A DNA stretch of 64,000 nt from Anthostomella pinea (GCA_963556695.1 CAUWAG010000012.1:1798001-1862000); one strand, 5' to 3'; counted from the stretch's first letter, positions 1 to 11,416 are shown. Numbers and translations are program-made. The notes: generated by a model not told the origin, from the letters alone.

Positions 1-404
1 GCTGCATCTTCGCCTACAATGAGCGGGGGCCTCGGAACCCGAACAAGTTCTATACCACAGCAAGGCCTCCCCCAAGGCGGCCCAGGGGGCCAGAGAATGG
101 GAGGCGGAGGACGGCCTGGAGTATCCCTCACGGACCGGCCAATGCCGATGGACGACCATGGCGGGCGCTCAAGTGCACCTCCGTCGCAGGCACGACCAGG
201 CATGGCCAGCCCGGCACCCAGTACTGCTACAAACAACTCGGTTGCATCTGCACCCGCAGCGAGGCCGCCACCCAAGGCAGGACCTGCCACTTTTGAGCAG
301 ATGGGTATCCCTCAAGCTAAGAAAGACGACGATTGCGTAAGTATTTGGCATTTACTCTTTGAATCAACTCATTTTGCTAACCCAGTCTTTAGGTTGTGAT
401 GTAA
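1..404 (+). CDS. 3' end of probable Chs4/Skt5-like chitin synthase activator (partial)
   Basis: The gene enters from the left edge in open frame from base 1. Exon 1..336 encodes a Gly/Pro/Ser-rich low-complexity tail. A 56-nt intron (337..392) has donor gtaagt, branch tgctaac and acceptor tttag. The last exon (393..404) adds V-V-M and stop, so the protein ends KKDDDCVVM. Cys-aliphatic-aliphatic-Met is a CaaX box of the farnesylated type. Sel1-repeat chitin synthase activators (Chs4/Skt5) are known to combine a disordered tail with a C-terminal CaaX box, and the segment before the cysteine (FEQMGIPQAKK) fits my recollection of fungal members. The Sel1 repeats would lie outside the window, so the family call is an inference; another prenylated protein is possible. 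An alternative acceptor at 385 would destroy the CaaX box and lies only 5 nt from the branch site, so it is less likely. Confidence 0.5.
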
Positions 405-1473
405 GCGAATAACACCGAACATATCAGCGCGATTGGTGTATCAATGGCAAGGTTTGGGGCACTGCTTCTCACTTGGCACCAATCTGCCGTTGACACGAAA
501 CGAGCTACCTGGATGAATGAACGGTCCGCTTCTCTCGCAACAATCGATTAGAGCTTTGCATTGGTTTCGCATGGGATGCTGGCTGGGCCAGGCTAAACGG
601 ACAACACGTTGATTCATCTACCTGCAGGAATTACCGACTAGAATTGAGCGACGCATAGCCAAGGGAAAATGAGGTTCTGATGGGAGACATTGCTTCCATC
701 TACCCAGGCGTAAGTAGACAGGCGGAAAAGCACGCCAAGAAGACGTGGCACCCGTGTGGATAGAGGACTACTTGGTCTACCTGGTTCTGATACATAGGGT
801 AACTGTCTGTATGTAGGAATAGCGACGTTGCATGGCAAAGCATGGTCATTCCATGGAACTTACTATGCGTAGGCGTGGTATTACCGTGAACGTAAGGTAT
901 AATGATGATGACCATCGTCTATGCCCAATTGTTCGTTTGCGCCGGGTTGTACATCACTACCTACCTACTTAGTCTTCAACACAGATAATGTAGGTATCGG
1001 TTATATATGCGCGGCTTCTCTATTCCATGACCCTCGCTGTCGAATTAAGGTGTTTGGTAGTCAGAACGGTCGAGGCCGTGCAGGTGGTTGTTAGGTCACT
1101 GCAGGTGGCATTGAGTGTTCGTAACGTCAGTGTTTCATCATCCCTTTCCCCGGACATCGGCAACCTACCTGTAAACGAGATGGGGTCTACCTACCCTCAT
1201 CACGTCGCTCAGAATTGTCAACCAGATCCATTCGTCTTCCGAGACTCCTCCCCTCATACACGTTTCTCCGTCCCAACCCACATCCTCCCACATCCTTCAC
1301 CGATCTTGCTCGCCCCCCTCTATCAAGTCCCTCCCCAGCCGCCACTTTACACCTACAGGGCCAAAGGTCACACAAACTCACCCTCACTTGCCAGTAAGCA
1401 ACAACCAGGCAAACACCCCAACACCACACAACTACAAACTCCAAACAACATACCCCCGAACGAAGAAACCAAG
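405..1473. other. Intergenic region
   Basis: No supported gene. It contains the 3' flank of the CaaX gene and the upstream region of the DUF2945 gene. A TATA-like stretch (ttatatatgc) lies near 1000-1012, and pyrimidine-rich sequence follows up to 1440. The open frames here are short, with no family resemblance. Confidence 0.5.
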
Positions 1474-1876
1474 ATGCCGCAGTCCCAGGACAAGCAAGCA
1501 GACATCAAAGACAAGCACGGCGAGCCGATCCGCGAGGGCGACGCCGTCTGGACCAAGATGCGCGGCGGGCGGCACGAGGGGGCCGTCGACGCGGTCGTGA
1601 CGTCGGAGGCGGAGGCGCGGGAGGAGGGGGTGAAGAACCCGCCTAAGGTGTGTTTTCCCTCTTTTTGCTCTTCCTTTTTCTTTTTTCTTTTTTCTTGCGA
1701 ATCCTGTGTGCTTGCCGTCTGTCTCATGGCGAGAGGGCATTTGAGTTAGGGGATGGGTGGGTTGGATGTACTTACTGTGATCGCTGACAGGGTTTGGGAA
1801 CATATAGGTCTTGTTCAAGGACCAGCATGGGCATGGTGTTGCGCATAACCCGGGGACGCTGGAGCGTAAGGAGTGA
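1474..1876 (+). CDS. Small DUF2945 / hypervirulence-associated Tudor-like protein
   Basis: Two exons: 1474..1647 and 1808..1876, giving 80 residues. The 160-nt intron has donor gtgtgt and acceptor catatag. An earlier acceptor at 1790 would bring an immediate in-frame stop. The product begins MPQSQDKQADIKDKHGEP, then has DAVWTKMRGGRHEGAV and ends with a KDQHGHGVAHNPGTLERKE segment. This is the characteristic layout of the short DUF2945 family, annotated as a hypervirulence-associated protein Tudor-like domain. It is a small beta-barrel (DxVWxxxxGGRxxGxV) found across fungi and bacteria, with no established biochemical role. The ATG context (accaagatgcc) is good, although the frame is open further upstream. 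The name refers to one fungal study and should not be read as a virulence function here. Confidence 0.8.
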
Positions 1877-2894
1877 ACTACGGTACATCCTGGCGGATTG
1901 ACCGAAGAAAGAACTGACTTGGGGCCTGAACTGACTGGGTGCACGGCTGGTAGACGGAGTGGATAGTGGCATTCAGAGGATAGGAGATTGAGGGGATATC
2001 CTTAATGGGGTTATGCCTTCTAGGGTTCACTCCCTGCGCCGTCCTTCGATGCTACCACTATTAGGGTTGATCGCAGGTTGAGTGTTTGCAAGACCGCAGA
2101 CGTTGAATTGATGAATCGAGAACAGCATTTCACATGACCCAGGTTTAGCCAAAGTGAGTGAGGAACGTGACACAGCTAAGATCCTCTCCCTCATGACTGC
2201 GGCTCCACGGCATCGGAACAGGGGCCTGGAGGTTTTCGATTCACAGATCCAGGCAATGCAAGCAGGTAGGTACCCAAAGTCCTATTTAATGTCTCTGCTG
2301 CTGAACATGGAGATATGGTCGATGCTGCTGCTGCTGCTGCTGCTCGGAGTCTGGTTATCGCGATTTGATAACCCACTAGGTCTCCGATGTGATACATGAA
2401 GCTGCACTTGTTCAACAGCGTAACTCATGCACCTGAGCGAGACAATAGAGATGCCAGCCAAGTCGTCTCTTTCCCTGTCCCTGCCACACATCCCTCCACG
2501 AGTGAGTTCAATGGAGACTGGACGCGCATCACGTAGTTTACGGTTGTAGATAGTGGTGCTGGAGAGCCATGATCAGGGAGCACGTCAGTCGGAACAACGC
2601 GCTCATCACTTTTCTCGAAGCAGAAAGTCAGTGTAAATGAAGCGTGATATTGTTCGATTGTTACTGAGCTCTCCGTCAACATAAGCTCCATACGTAGTAC
2701 GCCATGCAAATATGATATTCGTAAAGCAAAGCGCAAGCCTCAGCACCTATAAACCCCTGAACGCCCTTGCAATGCTTATCAGTCATTCCGCTCGCCAGGT
2801 GTATGAAATACAACACGCTCGACGCTCATGCCATGTCTAGTCTAGGTAGTACAACCACGTCTACCAGTCTTTGTCCGGTTGCAATGAAAGCATC
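1877..2894. other. Intergenic region with a (CTG)7 tract
   Basis: Convergent 3' flanks of the DUF2945 gene and RAD54. A short (CTG)7 run lies at about 2324-2344. No protein-coding frame has recognisable similarity. Confidence 0.5.
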
Positions 2895-5336
2895 TTAATG
2901 CGATATATACTGGAACACGGCAGAGACTTCCTTCTCTCCGCACTCCTGCCGCAGCAACAGGTCCTGGATGGGCTTCAAGCCCTCGTTGCTGAAATGGTTC
3001 CAGGTGCTCGTGTCACCATATAGCAACGCCGGCGCTCGGATGTATTGCTTGCCGTCCGGCTTGCACCTCTTGCACTTGAAGGTGTCGTGCGTGTCGCTTC
3101 TTGTGTTGCCTCTGTATTGGAACAGCTCTCGCAAGCTGTCCAGTGAGAAGTGGCGTTCCACGTCTTCGGCCGAATCGACGACGCAAGATGAAAGAGACTG
3201 CTTGTGACTCTGGCGTTGAAAGATCTTTTCCTCGATAGAACCGGTTGCGATGAACCGATATACGAAACAGTCCTTCTTCTGCCCGTCACGCCACACACGT
3301 GCCAGAGCCTGCTGATCAGCAGCAGGATTCCAGTCGGGGTCGAAGAGGATGAGACGATTCGCGCCAATGAGATTGAGACCACAGCCACCCGCCTTGCTGG
3401 AGAGCAGAAACACGGTTTCGGGGCCTTCAGGATCATTGAACTTGTCAACAAGCTTCTGGCGCTTGTTCACGTTCATGGTACCATCCAGACGGAAGGAGCC
3501 ATATCCGCGGTGGCGACAGAGCTTCTCGAAGAGGTCAAGGGTCTGGGTGTAATTGCTGATAAGCACGATCTTGTCGTTCGTGTCTTGTCGGATCCGTGCA
3601 AGCATGCGGTCGAGTACTTGCATCTTACCAGAATACCATGGCTTGATATCTCGATCACGACCGCGTGCGTCCTTTGGTACATAATCATCTGGCCAGAACT
3701 GTTCGCTTCCAGGTAGATCTTCCGCAAGGTTGAGCAGATCTGGATGGTTGCAAAGCTTCTTGAGCATGCCAATAGCTTTGAGCGGTTGACTTCCCTTGCC
3801 ACGTAAGAGCGCCTGGATATCGGGACTCTTGATGAAGTAGTTGTATAGGTCCAGCTGGAAGGGAGCGAGGTTGCAGAAGACGACGTGTTCGTACTTGACC
3901 GGAAGATATTTCGAAAGGATATCGTTGGTACGGCGGATAATGAACTTGTTGACAATATCAAGAAGCCCACGCAGACATTCGTCGCCTCTCGCACGGTCCT
4001 TATCAGTCGCGTCGGCATCGCGGCCTCGTAAAATTGGTATTTCGAACCTCTTCCGGAATTCGAGTCGGGTGCCGAGCAATCCGGGATTTGCGAAGCTGAT
4101 CAAGGAGAAGTATTCGGAAAGATCGTTCTGGATGGGTGTGCCTGAAAGGATAACTCTCCGACTAACTCTGAGGTTGTTTAGAGCAGTGAAGGTCTGACTG
4201 TCTCCATTCTTCAATCGATGGCCTTCGTCGCACAGCATCAGGCCGATGTCCGTGTTCTTGAGCTCCTCCACGTTCAGTCGTAGTGTCTCATACGAGACGA
4301 TGATGACGGGGCGAGTGACAGCACGGCCGGTACTAATCGCCCACTGTCGTAACTGCCGAGTCAGCTCTTCTTTGGATGCCTTGCCATCGATGGCGAAAGG
4401 GGTGATCGCATCCGGTCCAAGCCACTTCACGAGCTCATTGGCCCAGTTGCGGACCAAACTGGACGGGCAAGCGACGATGGCTTTCTGAATGGTTGGCTTG
4501 CCGGCGTCGGGTGATTGTTTGAGCAGTGTCCAGAGGAGCGTGATGCATTGCAGCGTTTTTCCCAGACCCATCTCGTCGGCCATGATGCAGCCATTGGCTG
4601 CTTCATCGATCATGCCCGTCACACACTGGTACATGAACTTGACACCCTCAACCTGATGGGGTCGCAGGACTTTGGCAAGGCGCGGATCGATCACAACAGG
4701 TACCCTGGGACGCTCTCCCTCGACCTTCTTCCGAATGCCCAAGATCTCTGACAGACTCTTGTGCACGAGAGGGGCATCCAGCTTCTCTTCTGCTTCCTCC
4801 TTCGCCTTGTCTCCTTTGGGCGTGGAACCTTCTTTCGGCTTGTCATCAACTGTTGGGTCGTATAGCACGATTGCGAACTCGGCGCTGGGGTCGTGGAGCG
4901 CCTTCGCGACAAATGAAGCTCCCTGTCGAAGGCCAAGAGTAGGAGGGGGGCGATTCGGATTGTAAGCTGTTGAGTCCTTATTGATCAAGGGAATGGCGAA
5001 GGCTTTTCTAAAGACCTTGTCCTTGTCCTTTGGTTGGAAGACGGGAAATCGGTTGGCATCCCGGTTTGCAAGAGCCAGGCGGTCGGCATTCGTATATGGC
5101 TTGTCGGCCTCATCGTCACCTCCTGCTCCTCTGTAGTCAACCTTCTTGCGTTTTCGAACCGGCTTGTCGGATGCTGGAGTTCTCGTCGCAGAACCCGGAC
5201 ACTTGAAGGGCTTGTACAATTGATCGACAGACTTCTGCGAAAGTAGGCGCTTTCCGGGGGTCTTGTTGGGCGTCGACTTCACCACCAGTGGCGTAGACGG
5301 AGTGGCCCTGCACGACAGACTCAAGTTAATATCCAT
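2895..5336 (-). CDS. RAD54: DNA repair and recombination translocase Rad54
   Basis: SNF2-family dsDNA translocase that acts with Rad51 in the nucleus during homologous recombination. About 813 residues from the ATG at 5336. An N-terminal KPFKCPG motif and a basic RKRKKVDY patch come first. The helicase core follows: motif I DEMGLGKT (about residue 254), motif II DEGH, motif III LSGTPIQNDLSEYF, then the C-terminal lobe with SSKAGGCGLNLIGANRL and RVWRDGQKKDCFVYR. It ends AVFQYISH, as fungal Rad54 does. The open frame reaches 5486 but begins there with TTG after a stop. The ATG at 5336 is the first in frame. Alternatively, a 5' exon upstream joins through an intron with donor gtatgt and acceptor tcgtgcag (about 5309-5380). 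The core is certain; the first 20-50 residues are not. Confidence 0.95.
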   Translation of the reverse strand: MDINLSLSCRATPSTPLVVKSTPNKTPGKRLLSQKSVDQLYKPFKCPGSATRTPASDKPVRKRKKVDYRGAGGDDEADKPYTNADRLALANRDANRFPVFQPKDKDKVFRKAFAIPLINKDSTAYNPNRPPPTLGLRQGASFVAKALHDPSAEFAIVLYDPTVDDKPKEGSTPKGDKAKEEAEEKLDAPLVHKSLSEILGIRKKVEGERPRVPVVIDPRLAKVLRPHQVEGVKFMYQCVTGMIDEAANGCIMADEMGLGKTLQCITLLWTLLKQSPDAGKPTIQKAIVACPSSLVRNWANELVKWLGPDAITPFAIDGKASKEELTRQLRQWAISTGRAVTRPVIIVSYETLRLNVEELKNTDIGLMLCDEGHRLKNGDSQTFTALNNLRVSRRVILSGTPIQNDLSEYFSLISFANPGLLGTRLEFRKRFEIPILRGRDADATDKDRARGDECLRGLLDIVNKFIIRRTNDILSKYLPVKYEHVVFCNLAPFQLDLYNYFIKSPDIQALLRGKGSQPLKAIGMLKKLCNHPDLLNLAEDLPGSEQFWPDDYVPKDARGRDRDIKPWYSGKMQVLDRMLARIRQDTNDKIVLISNYTQTLDLFEKLCRHRGYGSFRLDGTMNVNKRQKLVDKFNDPEGPETVFLLSSKAGGCGLNLIGANRLILFDPDWNPAADQQALARVWRDGQKKDCFVYRFIATGSIEEKIFQRQSHKQSLSSCVVDSAEDVERHFSLDSLRELFQYRGNTRSDTHDTFKCKRCKPDGKQYIRAPALLYGDTSTWNHFSNEGLKPIQDLLLRQECGEKEVSAVFQYISH

Positions 5337-6188
5337 AGCGGTGATATTGTAATTGCGTAGAACATAATACGTACATACTGCGCGTATATCGCGAAATTCA
5401 CCAAGCAGCGCGAAGAGTTCCGAGAACAGAGTTGAAGGTGTCTGAAGCTCGGATTTGCCACCAGGTGACGGCGGGTTGGAAATCAATTAGAGTGAGTCCA
5501 CCTAACCAATTGCACTTGATGACTTTGGAAAGCGCGAAGACGCGTCTGGAGCACCGGGGGCGACTGCCTAGCGGGGGATTGACACCAAGTCACATGACAT
5601 TCAGTGGGCACTTCACCGGGCCGCAGCTGCCCCTGACAGACGTTCCCAACAGAACAACATCAAACTGCGTCCCTCGATGATACTTTGCACTGTAGGAGTA
5701 TGCCATACAATGTCGATGTTTGTCCCGGCAGCATCACGACTCGGCAAAGTGAAGCTGTCAGCTACATGTAGCTAAGGTACAGTAGTCTAGACCACCCGAC
5801 GATGACGCTTCTGCTTTTGGCTCCAGTGCTCCACAACGTCTTGCCCCGCGTCCCTATAGCTCGTAGAGGGGTAACTGACTCTCATCGACTGCTATGCTGA
5901 CGACTCCCTACCTATATCGTGAGGAGATCCCCTAGGTATACAGCTGTGCCTTGTTACAACCCCTAGTTAACAACAGATTGACCACGTCAGACCACTACGA
6001 GCTCTCAAACGGTCGGTCGTCTTTGTTCAAGCCTTACCCCTGATAACAGCCCATCCAATATACCAGGTTTCGGATCGAAGGTCTTGAGGGCCCCATATCC
6101 ATCCATACCGAGCGGCTACGCGTACAAGTTGGAGACATGATAGAGCACCGAAAGCTCTAAGTTATCATCCCACACACCAAACCAAGCC
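5337..6188. other. Divergent intergenic region between RAD54 and the carrier gene
   Basis: Contains the promoters of two divergently transcribed genes and possibly the first exon of RAD54. Only short open frames without similarity are present. Confidence 0.5.
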
Positions 6189-7244
6189 ATGTCCGCCGAC
6201 TTCTGGGCCGGCTACATCAGCGGCGCCGTCGGCATCCTCATCGGCAACCCCCTAGACGTGCTCAAAGTGCGTCTACAATTGGAAGCCTCATCCACCCCCA
6301 TCTCCACCTCCGCCCCGAGTCCCAACTCCAGCTCGTCAACGTCTACCATACGGCACCACTTCCAAAGCAAATCCTCCCTCATCGCCGGCACCGCCGCGCC
6401 AGTCCTAGGCTACGGCGCGCTCAACGCCCTGCTCTTCGTATCCTACAACCGCAGCGAGGCCCTGCTCAACGCCGCCCTCGACGGCCAGCATGGTACCGGG
6501 AGCAATCTCTGGACGACGTGGCTCGCGGGCGCTATTGGTGGCCTGGCGACTTGGGTCGTCAGCACGCCGACGGAGTTGATCAAGTGTCGGGCGCAGCTTG
6601 CGCCTGATCATGGTGCGACTATACCTACGTCTGTGTCAACTTCAACGCAGGTTAGCACCAGTACCAGCAGCTGGCGCATAGCGCGGGACGTCCTCCGCTC
6701 CGAGGGGATCCGGGGTCTGTATTTCGGCGGTGCCGTCACGGCGCTGCGGGATAGCATCGGCTACGGGTTTTACTTCTGGTCGTATGAGCTGGGGAGTCGG
6801 TGGATGGAGGGTTCTGCTGGGAACCGTCAGTTAGCAGACTCCGGAGGAGAAGGAGGAGTGGGTGTCGCGGACTCGGTCTTTGCGCACGAGGCGGCTAAGG
6901 TCCTGCTGTGCGGTGGCCTGGCGGGCGTCGTGACGTGGGCGAGTATCTTCCCCCTAGATGTGGTGAAGACACGCGTGCAGACGCAGACGCTGTCACAGAC
7001 ACAGATGCAGACACAGATTTTAGATGAGGCAAGGAGACCGCTGCTGGGGACTGCGCACAAACGCCGTGGTGCGGTCGAGATCGCGAGGGAGGCGTACCGG
7101 GAGGGCGGCGCAAGAGTGTTCTTCAGGGGCCTCACGGTGTGTAGTGTGAGGGCTTTCATCGTGAATGCGGTGCAGTGGGCGGTGTATGAGTGGATTATGC
7201 TGGAGCTGGGACAGGGTAGACGTAGGGATAAGGAGCCAATATGA
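6189..7244 (+). CDS. Mitochondrial carrier family (SLC25) transporter
   Basis: Single-exon gene of 351 residues with the threefold mitochondrial-carrier structure, for exchange of metabolites across the inner mitochondrial membrane. Three signature motifs mark the odd-numbered helices: PLDVLKVRLQ (from residue 21), PTELIKCRAQ (about 126) and PLDVVKTRVQ (about 256). The loops after motifs 1 and 3 are enlarged by Ser/Thr-rich and Gln/Thr-rich low-complexity segments (for example TQTLSQTQMQTQ), which lengthen the protein beyond the usual 300 residues. The start MSADFWAGYISGAVG places the first helix immediately at the N-terminus, typical of carriers without a presequence. The set resembles the carnitine/ornithine carrier group, but the substrate cannot be assigned by eye. 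Confidence 0.9.
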   Translation: MSADFWAGYISGAVGILIGNPLDVLKVRLQLEASSTPISTSAPSPNSSSSTSTIRHHFQSKSSLIAGTAAPVLGYGALNALLFVSYNRSEALLNAALDGQHGTGSNLWTTWLAGAIGGLATWVVSTPTELIKCRAQLAPDHGATIPTSVSTSTQVSTSTSSWRIARDVLRSEGIRGLYFGGAVTALRDSIGYGFYFWSYELGSRWMEGSAGNRQLADSGGEGGVGVADSVFAHEAAKVLLCGGLAGVVTWASIFPLDVVKTRVQTQTLSQTQMQTQILDEARRPLLGTAHKRRGAVEIAREAYREGGARVFFRGLTVCSVRAFIVNAVQWAVYEWIMLELGQGRRRDKEPI

Positions 7245-7958
7245 AAGGTGATTCAGTGTAGATTATTCTTTCGGATGTGATATTCGACTTTGGTTTGATT
7301 CCGACTCGTCTCAAGGAATGGTGGTGCTTCGACACCTCGTCTGTGCGCCTCCTCCATCCCTCACACAGTTACCTAGGTAGGGTATAGACAGCACACCTGT
7401 TGCCCAGCAGCAACCAGATGACGGGGGGCGAGTGGTAGCCAACACTGGGGCGCAAGGCTACAAGTATGCAAACAAATACCAGATTCGTAACCAGCAAGGC
7501 GTAATGGCGCAGGGGTCAAATGACCAATGTGCTCCGCATCGATCTACGTGTACAACTGGCCAGAACAACTACCCTCAAAAAGGAAGATGGTTTTCGTAGC
7601 AGCTAGGGGGTTCAACCATCCTGGCAAGTGAGCTTTTTGGTATTTTACTTTACTTGTATTTTATTTTTGCTCCCCCAATGCAAAAGGAGGAGGGAGGGAG
7701 GGAGGGATGGGAGGACATGGAAATCTGCCCCGAGGTGGCGCCGTTTACGGTGACTTTTTTTAACTAATGCTAATTAATCTTTGCAAGCTAATGTCAAAGC
7801 AAAGACCTCTCCTTCCTCCCTTCTTTCTAGGTGCCATGTAAGTGTGATGCCGGTATAAATGAATAGATACAGCATGGATTATCATCTCATCCGACGTATC
7901 TTAAATACCGTGTTCCCCTCCCGGTACATCACACACAGCTCATCTCATCTAACTTATC
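7245..7958. other. Convergent intergenic region
   Basis: Holds the 3' ends of the carrier gene and the coiled-coil gene. A purine-rich run (gagg/gggagg repeats) lies at 7685-7715. No coding signal seen. Confidence 0.5.
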
Positions 7959-9584
7959 TCAGAAAGCGTATTCCCCTGCCTCTGCCTTGGCAACCGCCAA
8001 CCCTGCCGCCAGTCTTTCGTCGGCTGCGGTCAAGGCTTCGTCGATCTCCTTCGTTTCTTTTGCTATCCAATCGAAGAACTCGGGACCCTTATGCGCAAGT
8101 CCGCATGCGCCAAAATGGGCTCTTGCCTCCTCGCTGGACTGCTTCTCCGCCTGTTCAGTCAGGAGTTAGCATTGCGTACCGTACAGCGAGAACCGGAGCG
8201 AAACCGCTCGGCATTCCGTCATGTACGACTCGAAACCGGGACAAATAAAGCGTTGATATGGTACTGACCTCAAGTTCATTCTCAAGCTCCCGAAGGCGGC
8301 CTTCTGCAGTGTTGAGCTTTTGTTGCAAGCCTTCCATCTTGGCTTTGTCCCCAAACTCGCCTTCCATGGTAGTCATGCGACCCTGAAGGGCCTTACGCTC
8401 CAGTTCCAGGACCGTAATGGAGGCAAGCTTTTGGCAAAACTCATCGCTTTCCTTCTTAAGGGCCGTGACCGCGGTCTTTTCCTTTCCAAGTTCTCGCTGC
8501 AATTCGCTGATCTGAGCCTTCGCGGCTTCCTCGGCTTTGTTTGACAACGAGGTGGCGGCAGACTCGAGCTCGTATTTTTGGGATTCGAGCACCTGGACTT
8601 GATTGCGCAGTCGTGCCTTTTCATCTTCAAGCGCCTTGATGCATGCCGCATTCTTTGATAGAATTTGGTCCATGTCTTTAACGTCGTCTTTGGCCTTGTG
8701 GGACTCGTCTTGTGAGTCCCTGAGGTTCTTTTGCAACTTGCTGATCTGGGATTGCGCGTTGGAGCAGTCGGCTTTGCTTAGCGATACTTGGGCGGTAAGT
8801 TGAGTGACCAACGCATCCGCTTCCTTCTTCTGCCAGGCAAGTAAATTTGATTCCTCCAAGGCCTTGTTTGTCGCCCGGATCTTAGCCTTCTGCGACTCGC
8901 ACGTTTTTCTGATGGCCGCAAGTTCATCTTGGAGGATAGTCTTCTCTTCGTCGGCTAGTCCCAGGTCGTCCGTCTGCGAGGAACCGTCTGATCGGGCAGT
9001 TTCGAAACCCTTTCCGAACAGGTGAATTTTTTCAGCAAGCTCTGACTCAAGGCCCGATCGTTCCTTGAGCTGCAACTGTTGCGACGCGAGTTGCGCATCG
9101 ACCTGGTCCTCGAGTCTGCTTCTCTCTTCTCGGAACTGGTTGAGTGACGCCTCGGCCTCTTCGAATTTCGACTTGTACTCTCGGCTCTCTGTCAACTTCC
9201 CATCCGCTACTAGTAAAGCAGTCTTGAGGTCCGCAACTTCTCGCATGAGCCTCACTTTGTCCTGGTCCGCTTGGCGCGTTCCATTAGATCGGGCGCCCGA
9301 TGGTTCGAAGAGGCCAGGGTTAAGCTTTTTTGATGGCGGAGGCTTTGAAGAAGGCGGACCGGGCGGGTCCTTTCGCTTCTCACTGCTCGTCGGGACAGTC
9401 GGGACTTCATCCTCATCGTCACTCATTAGGTTGATCACGATTCTATCTGCCATTTGTCGGTCACTGGTGGTGCGAGGGGTATCGGTCTAAAACAGTCAGC
9501 GTCAATCACGATTTGTTGGTTGCGTGCTCTTACATCGGCTTTGATATCCTTATCCACCTTGCTGGGTGTGGATCGACCTGCCAT
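7959..9584 (-). CDS. Coiled-coil protein with N-terminal SUMO-interaction-like motif
   Basis: Three exons on the minus strand: 9534..9584, 8269..9486 and 7959..8150, giving 486 residues in continuous frame. Intron 1 (47 nt) has donor gtaaga and acceptor ttttag; intron 2 (118 nt) has donor gtcagt and acceptor gaacag. The N-terminus is MAGRSTPSKVDKDIKAD. At about residues 34-44 the stretch RIVINLMSDDEDE has the form of a SUMO-interaction motif: hydrophobic V-I-x-L followed by acidic residues. A basic, Pro-rich segment (KPPPSKKLNPG) follows and could be nuclear targeting. Residues of about 90-425 are a long heptad-rich coiled coil (Glu/Lys/Gln/Leu). The C-terminal 63 residues end EAGEYAF. I do not recognise the family. 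A scaffold role at a SUMOylated nuclear structure is only a hypothesis from the motif. Confidence 0.8.
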
Positions 9585-11416
9585 CGTGGTAGCTGGTCTT
9601 GCGAGAAGCTGCCTGATGTAACCTGCTAGCATGGGTGGTGGCCCGACACATAGAGAGACGCTGGAATATAAATAGTTGGAGCAGAGCTCGCCGGTACCGA
9701 GCCACCACGTGCTATGGGCATAGAGACACCCAGCCGTAGTTGTTGTGTACTGGAGGGTTTGATGCTGAGAAGTGAAGTGCTATGATACAAATGACGAACC
9801 TGAAGCTGTTACATTGAGTAGTACGATACTGCTGTTGATTCTCTGTAAGATTTGAGGTACGGGCATGAAATGAATGCTGCTGGGGGGTGTCCATGAACTG
9901 TCGACGAGGCAGCTGAAGGTCAAGAATGGTGGCCGTGAATAAGGTATCGGGGTAGTTAAGGTGGGTAGGTACCTCAGATAACGTGGTATGTTCCCAAAGT
10001 TCAAAAATATCTGCAGGAATGAACGTGGATGGTGGTAATTGCCCGTACCTGCCCAGATGTAGTAGTTGAGCAGGTATGTAGGTACCTTATGTAGGTAGAG
10101 CCTGCCCAGGCGTGGAAGAAGCTTTATACAGTCACCACCGGCCAATGAGAGTAGAGAGTGGCGTTGGAGCCGGGAAGAAACAAAACATTGAATGAGAGTG
10201 CCGTGATCAATGCCCGCACGTGTATGAACTCAAGGTACCAGACTGACCACCACGGCCAAGAAGAGACTGGCAGGGTAAAGAGCCTCCTAGCTTTCAAAAC
10301 TTTCAAAACTATGATTTGTATGAGGGTGTCGGAAGAGACGCAGTTGTAGCGTGGCAGCTGTCCGGAGTCTGGCCGCGTTTGCTTGCTCCCGGGGTCCCGA
10401 GACAGGTCGGCGGTTGGTGTTTGGCTGTCAGGCACCGGGCAGCCCAGGCAGCTATGCGACCTGAAATACGCCTTGGCCGTAAACAAGGTAGGTTGGCCCT
10501 CCCGGCCGCTGGCAAATGTAGTGACAGGCCGTCAGTTTCGTATCACATCTCACATTGGAAGCCACAATTGTGAGTTATCTTAACCAATCAAATCACAGAA
10601 AAGCCAAGGCTGCATCTGTGAAGGGCTGCTCCCCTATCTACGGCCTAGGTGAGTTGGGTATAAGAAGAGAGGGGCCGGAAAGGCGACGATTGGAAAACCC
10701 AACTGGTGGCATTGTGCCATGAACCATGCTTCTCTGCCGAAGCAGTTCGAGTCTGCAGGCAAGAACAGGATACATGTAATACCTGAGCTCACTGTGAACC
10801 GAGGCGAAGAGCTCAGTAACATTGAACGCAAAAAAAGGCGGTTGGCTGCATCGAGCGAGAAGAGTTGAAGCTGATCTGTCTTCTGCCTGATGCTTCAACT
10901 GCAACACATCAAGCTCAAATACCCATGTGTGGTTCACGGCTTTCGATGAACGGGAAATGAGTGAATGCAATCGATTTTCATCAACGTCTGGCAGAGATGG
11001 AGTCTTCCTCACAATGCCTACCTACCTCAGGTAAGGTGACGGTTGCAAGATCAAATGTATTCATGCTATGCATTCGAAGGAACTGAAGCCTGAAGTCAAC
11101 TGTGGGGGGCTGTTCAGAAGTGGGGCTGGCGGGGCAGCAGTCTCCCTTCACAAACCAATGGCAAGTTGGCAACTGAGCTTGGGCAAATGACGTCGACCCA
11201 TCATTGATCTAAGATGACAGATGCGACATTGCGACCCGACCCAGCTGGAGCCTACAAGTCAACAACAAACACATGCAGAATACATACTGGAGCACAGCTA
11301 TCTCCCAAGTTGACGCTGAACGCGCCCTTGAATGCGCCTGAGACGAGTCCGGATTGGGTACCTCTCTACAGCAGCAACAGCAGCAGCGGCAGCGTTCGGC
11401 CACCCCGCCCAAAGCC
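9585..11416. other. Long divergent intergenic region
   Basis: About 1.8 kb between two divergently transcribed genes. It contains GGTAGGTACCT-type words (9960-9975, 10070-10100) common in fungal promoters, and no coding frame with recognisable similarity. The Gln-rich frame at 11354-11416 is in frame with the Lgl gene, but is more likely 5' leader than protein. Confidence 0.5.

Noticed and set aside
1432..1944. 170-residue minus-strand frame across the DUF2945 gene
   Set aside because: It is the antisense of both exons and the intron; the sense strand has the recognised family and matching splice sites.
5309..5486. Long N-terminal extension of RAD54 beginning MISNPPSPGG
   Set aside because: The frame opens at TTG, not ATG, directly after a TAA. 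The stretch contains a good donor (gtatgt) and acceptor (gtgcag) pair, so part of it is probably intron or 5' UTR.
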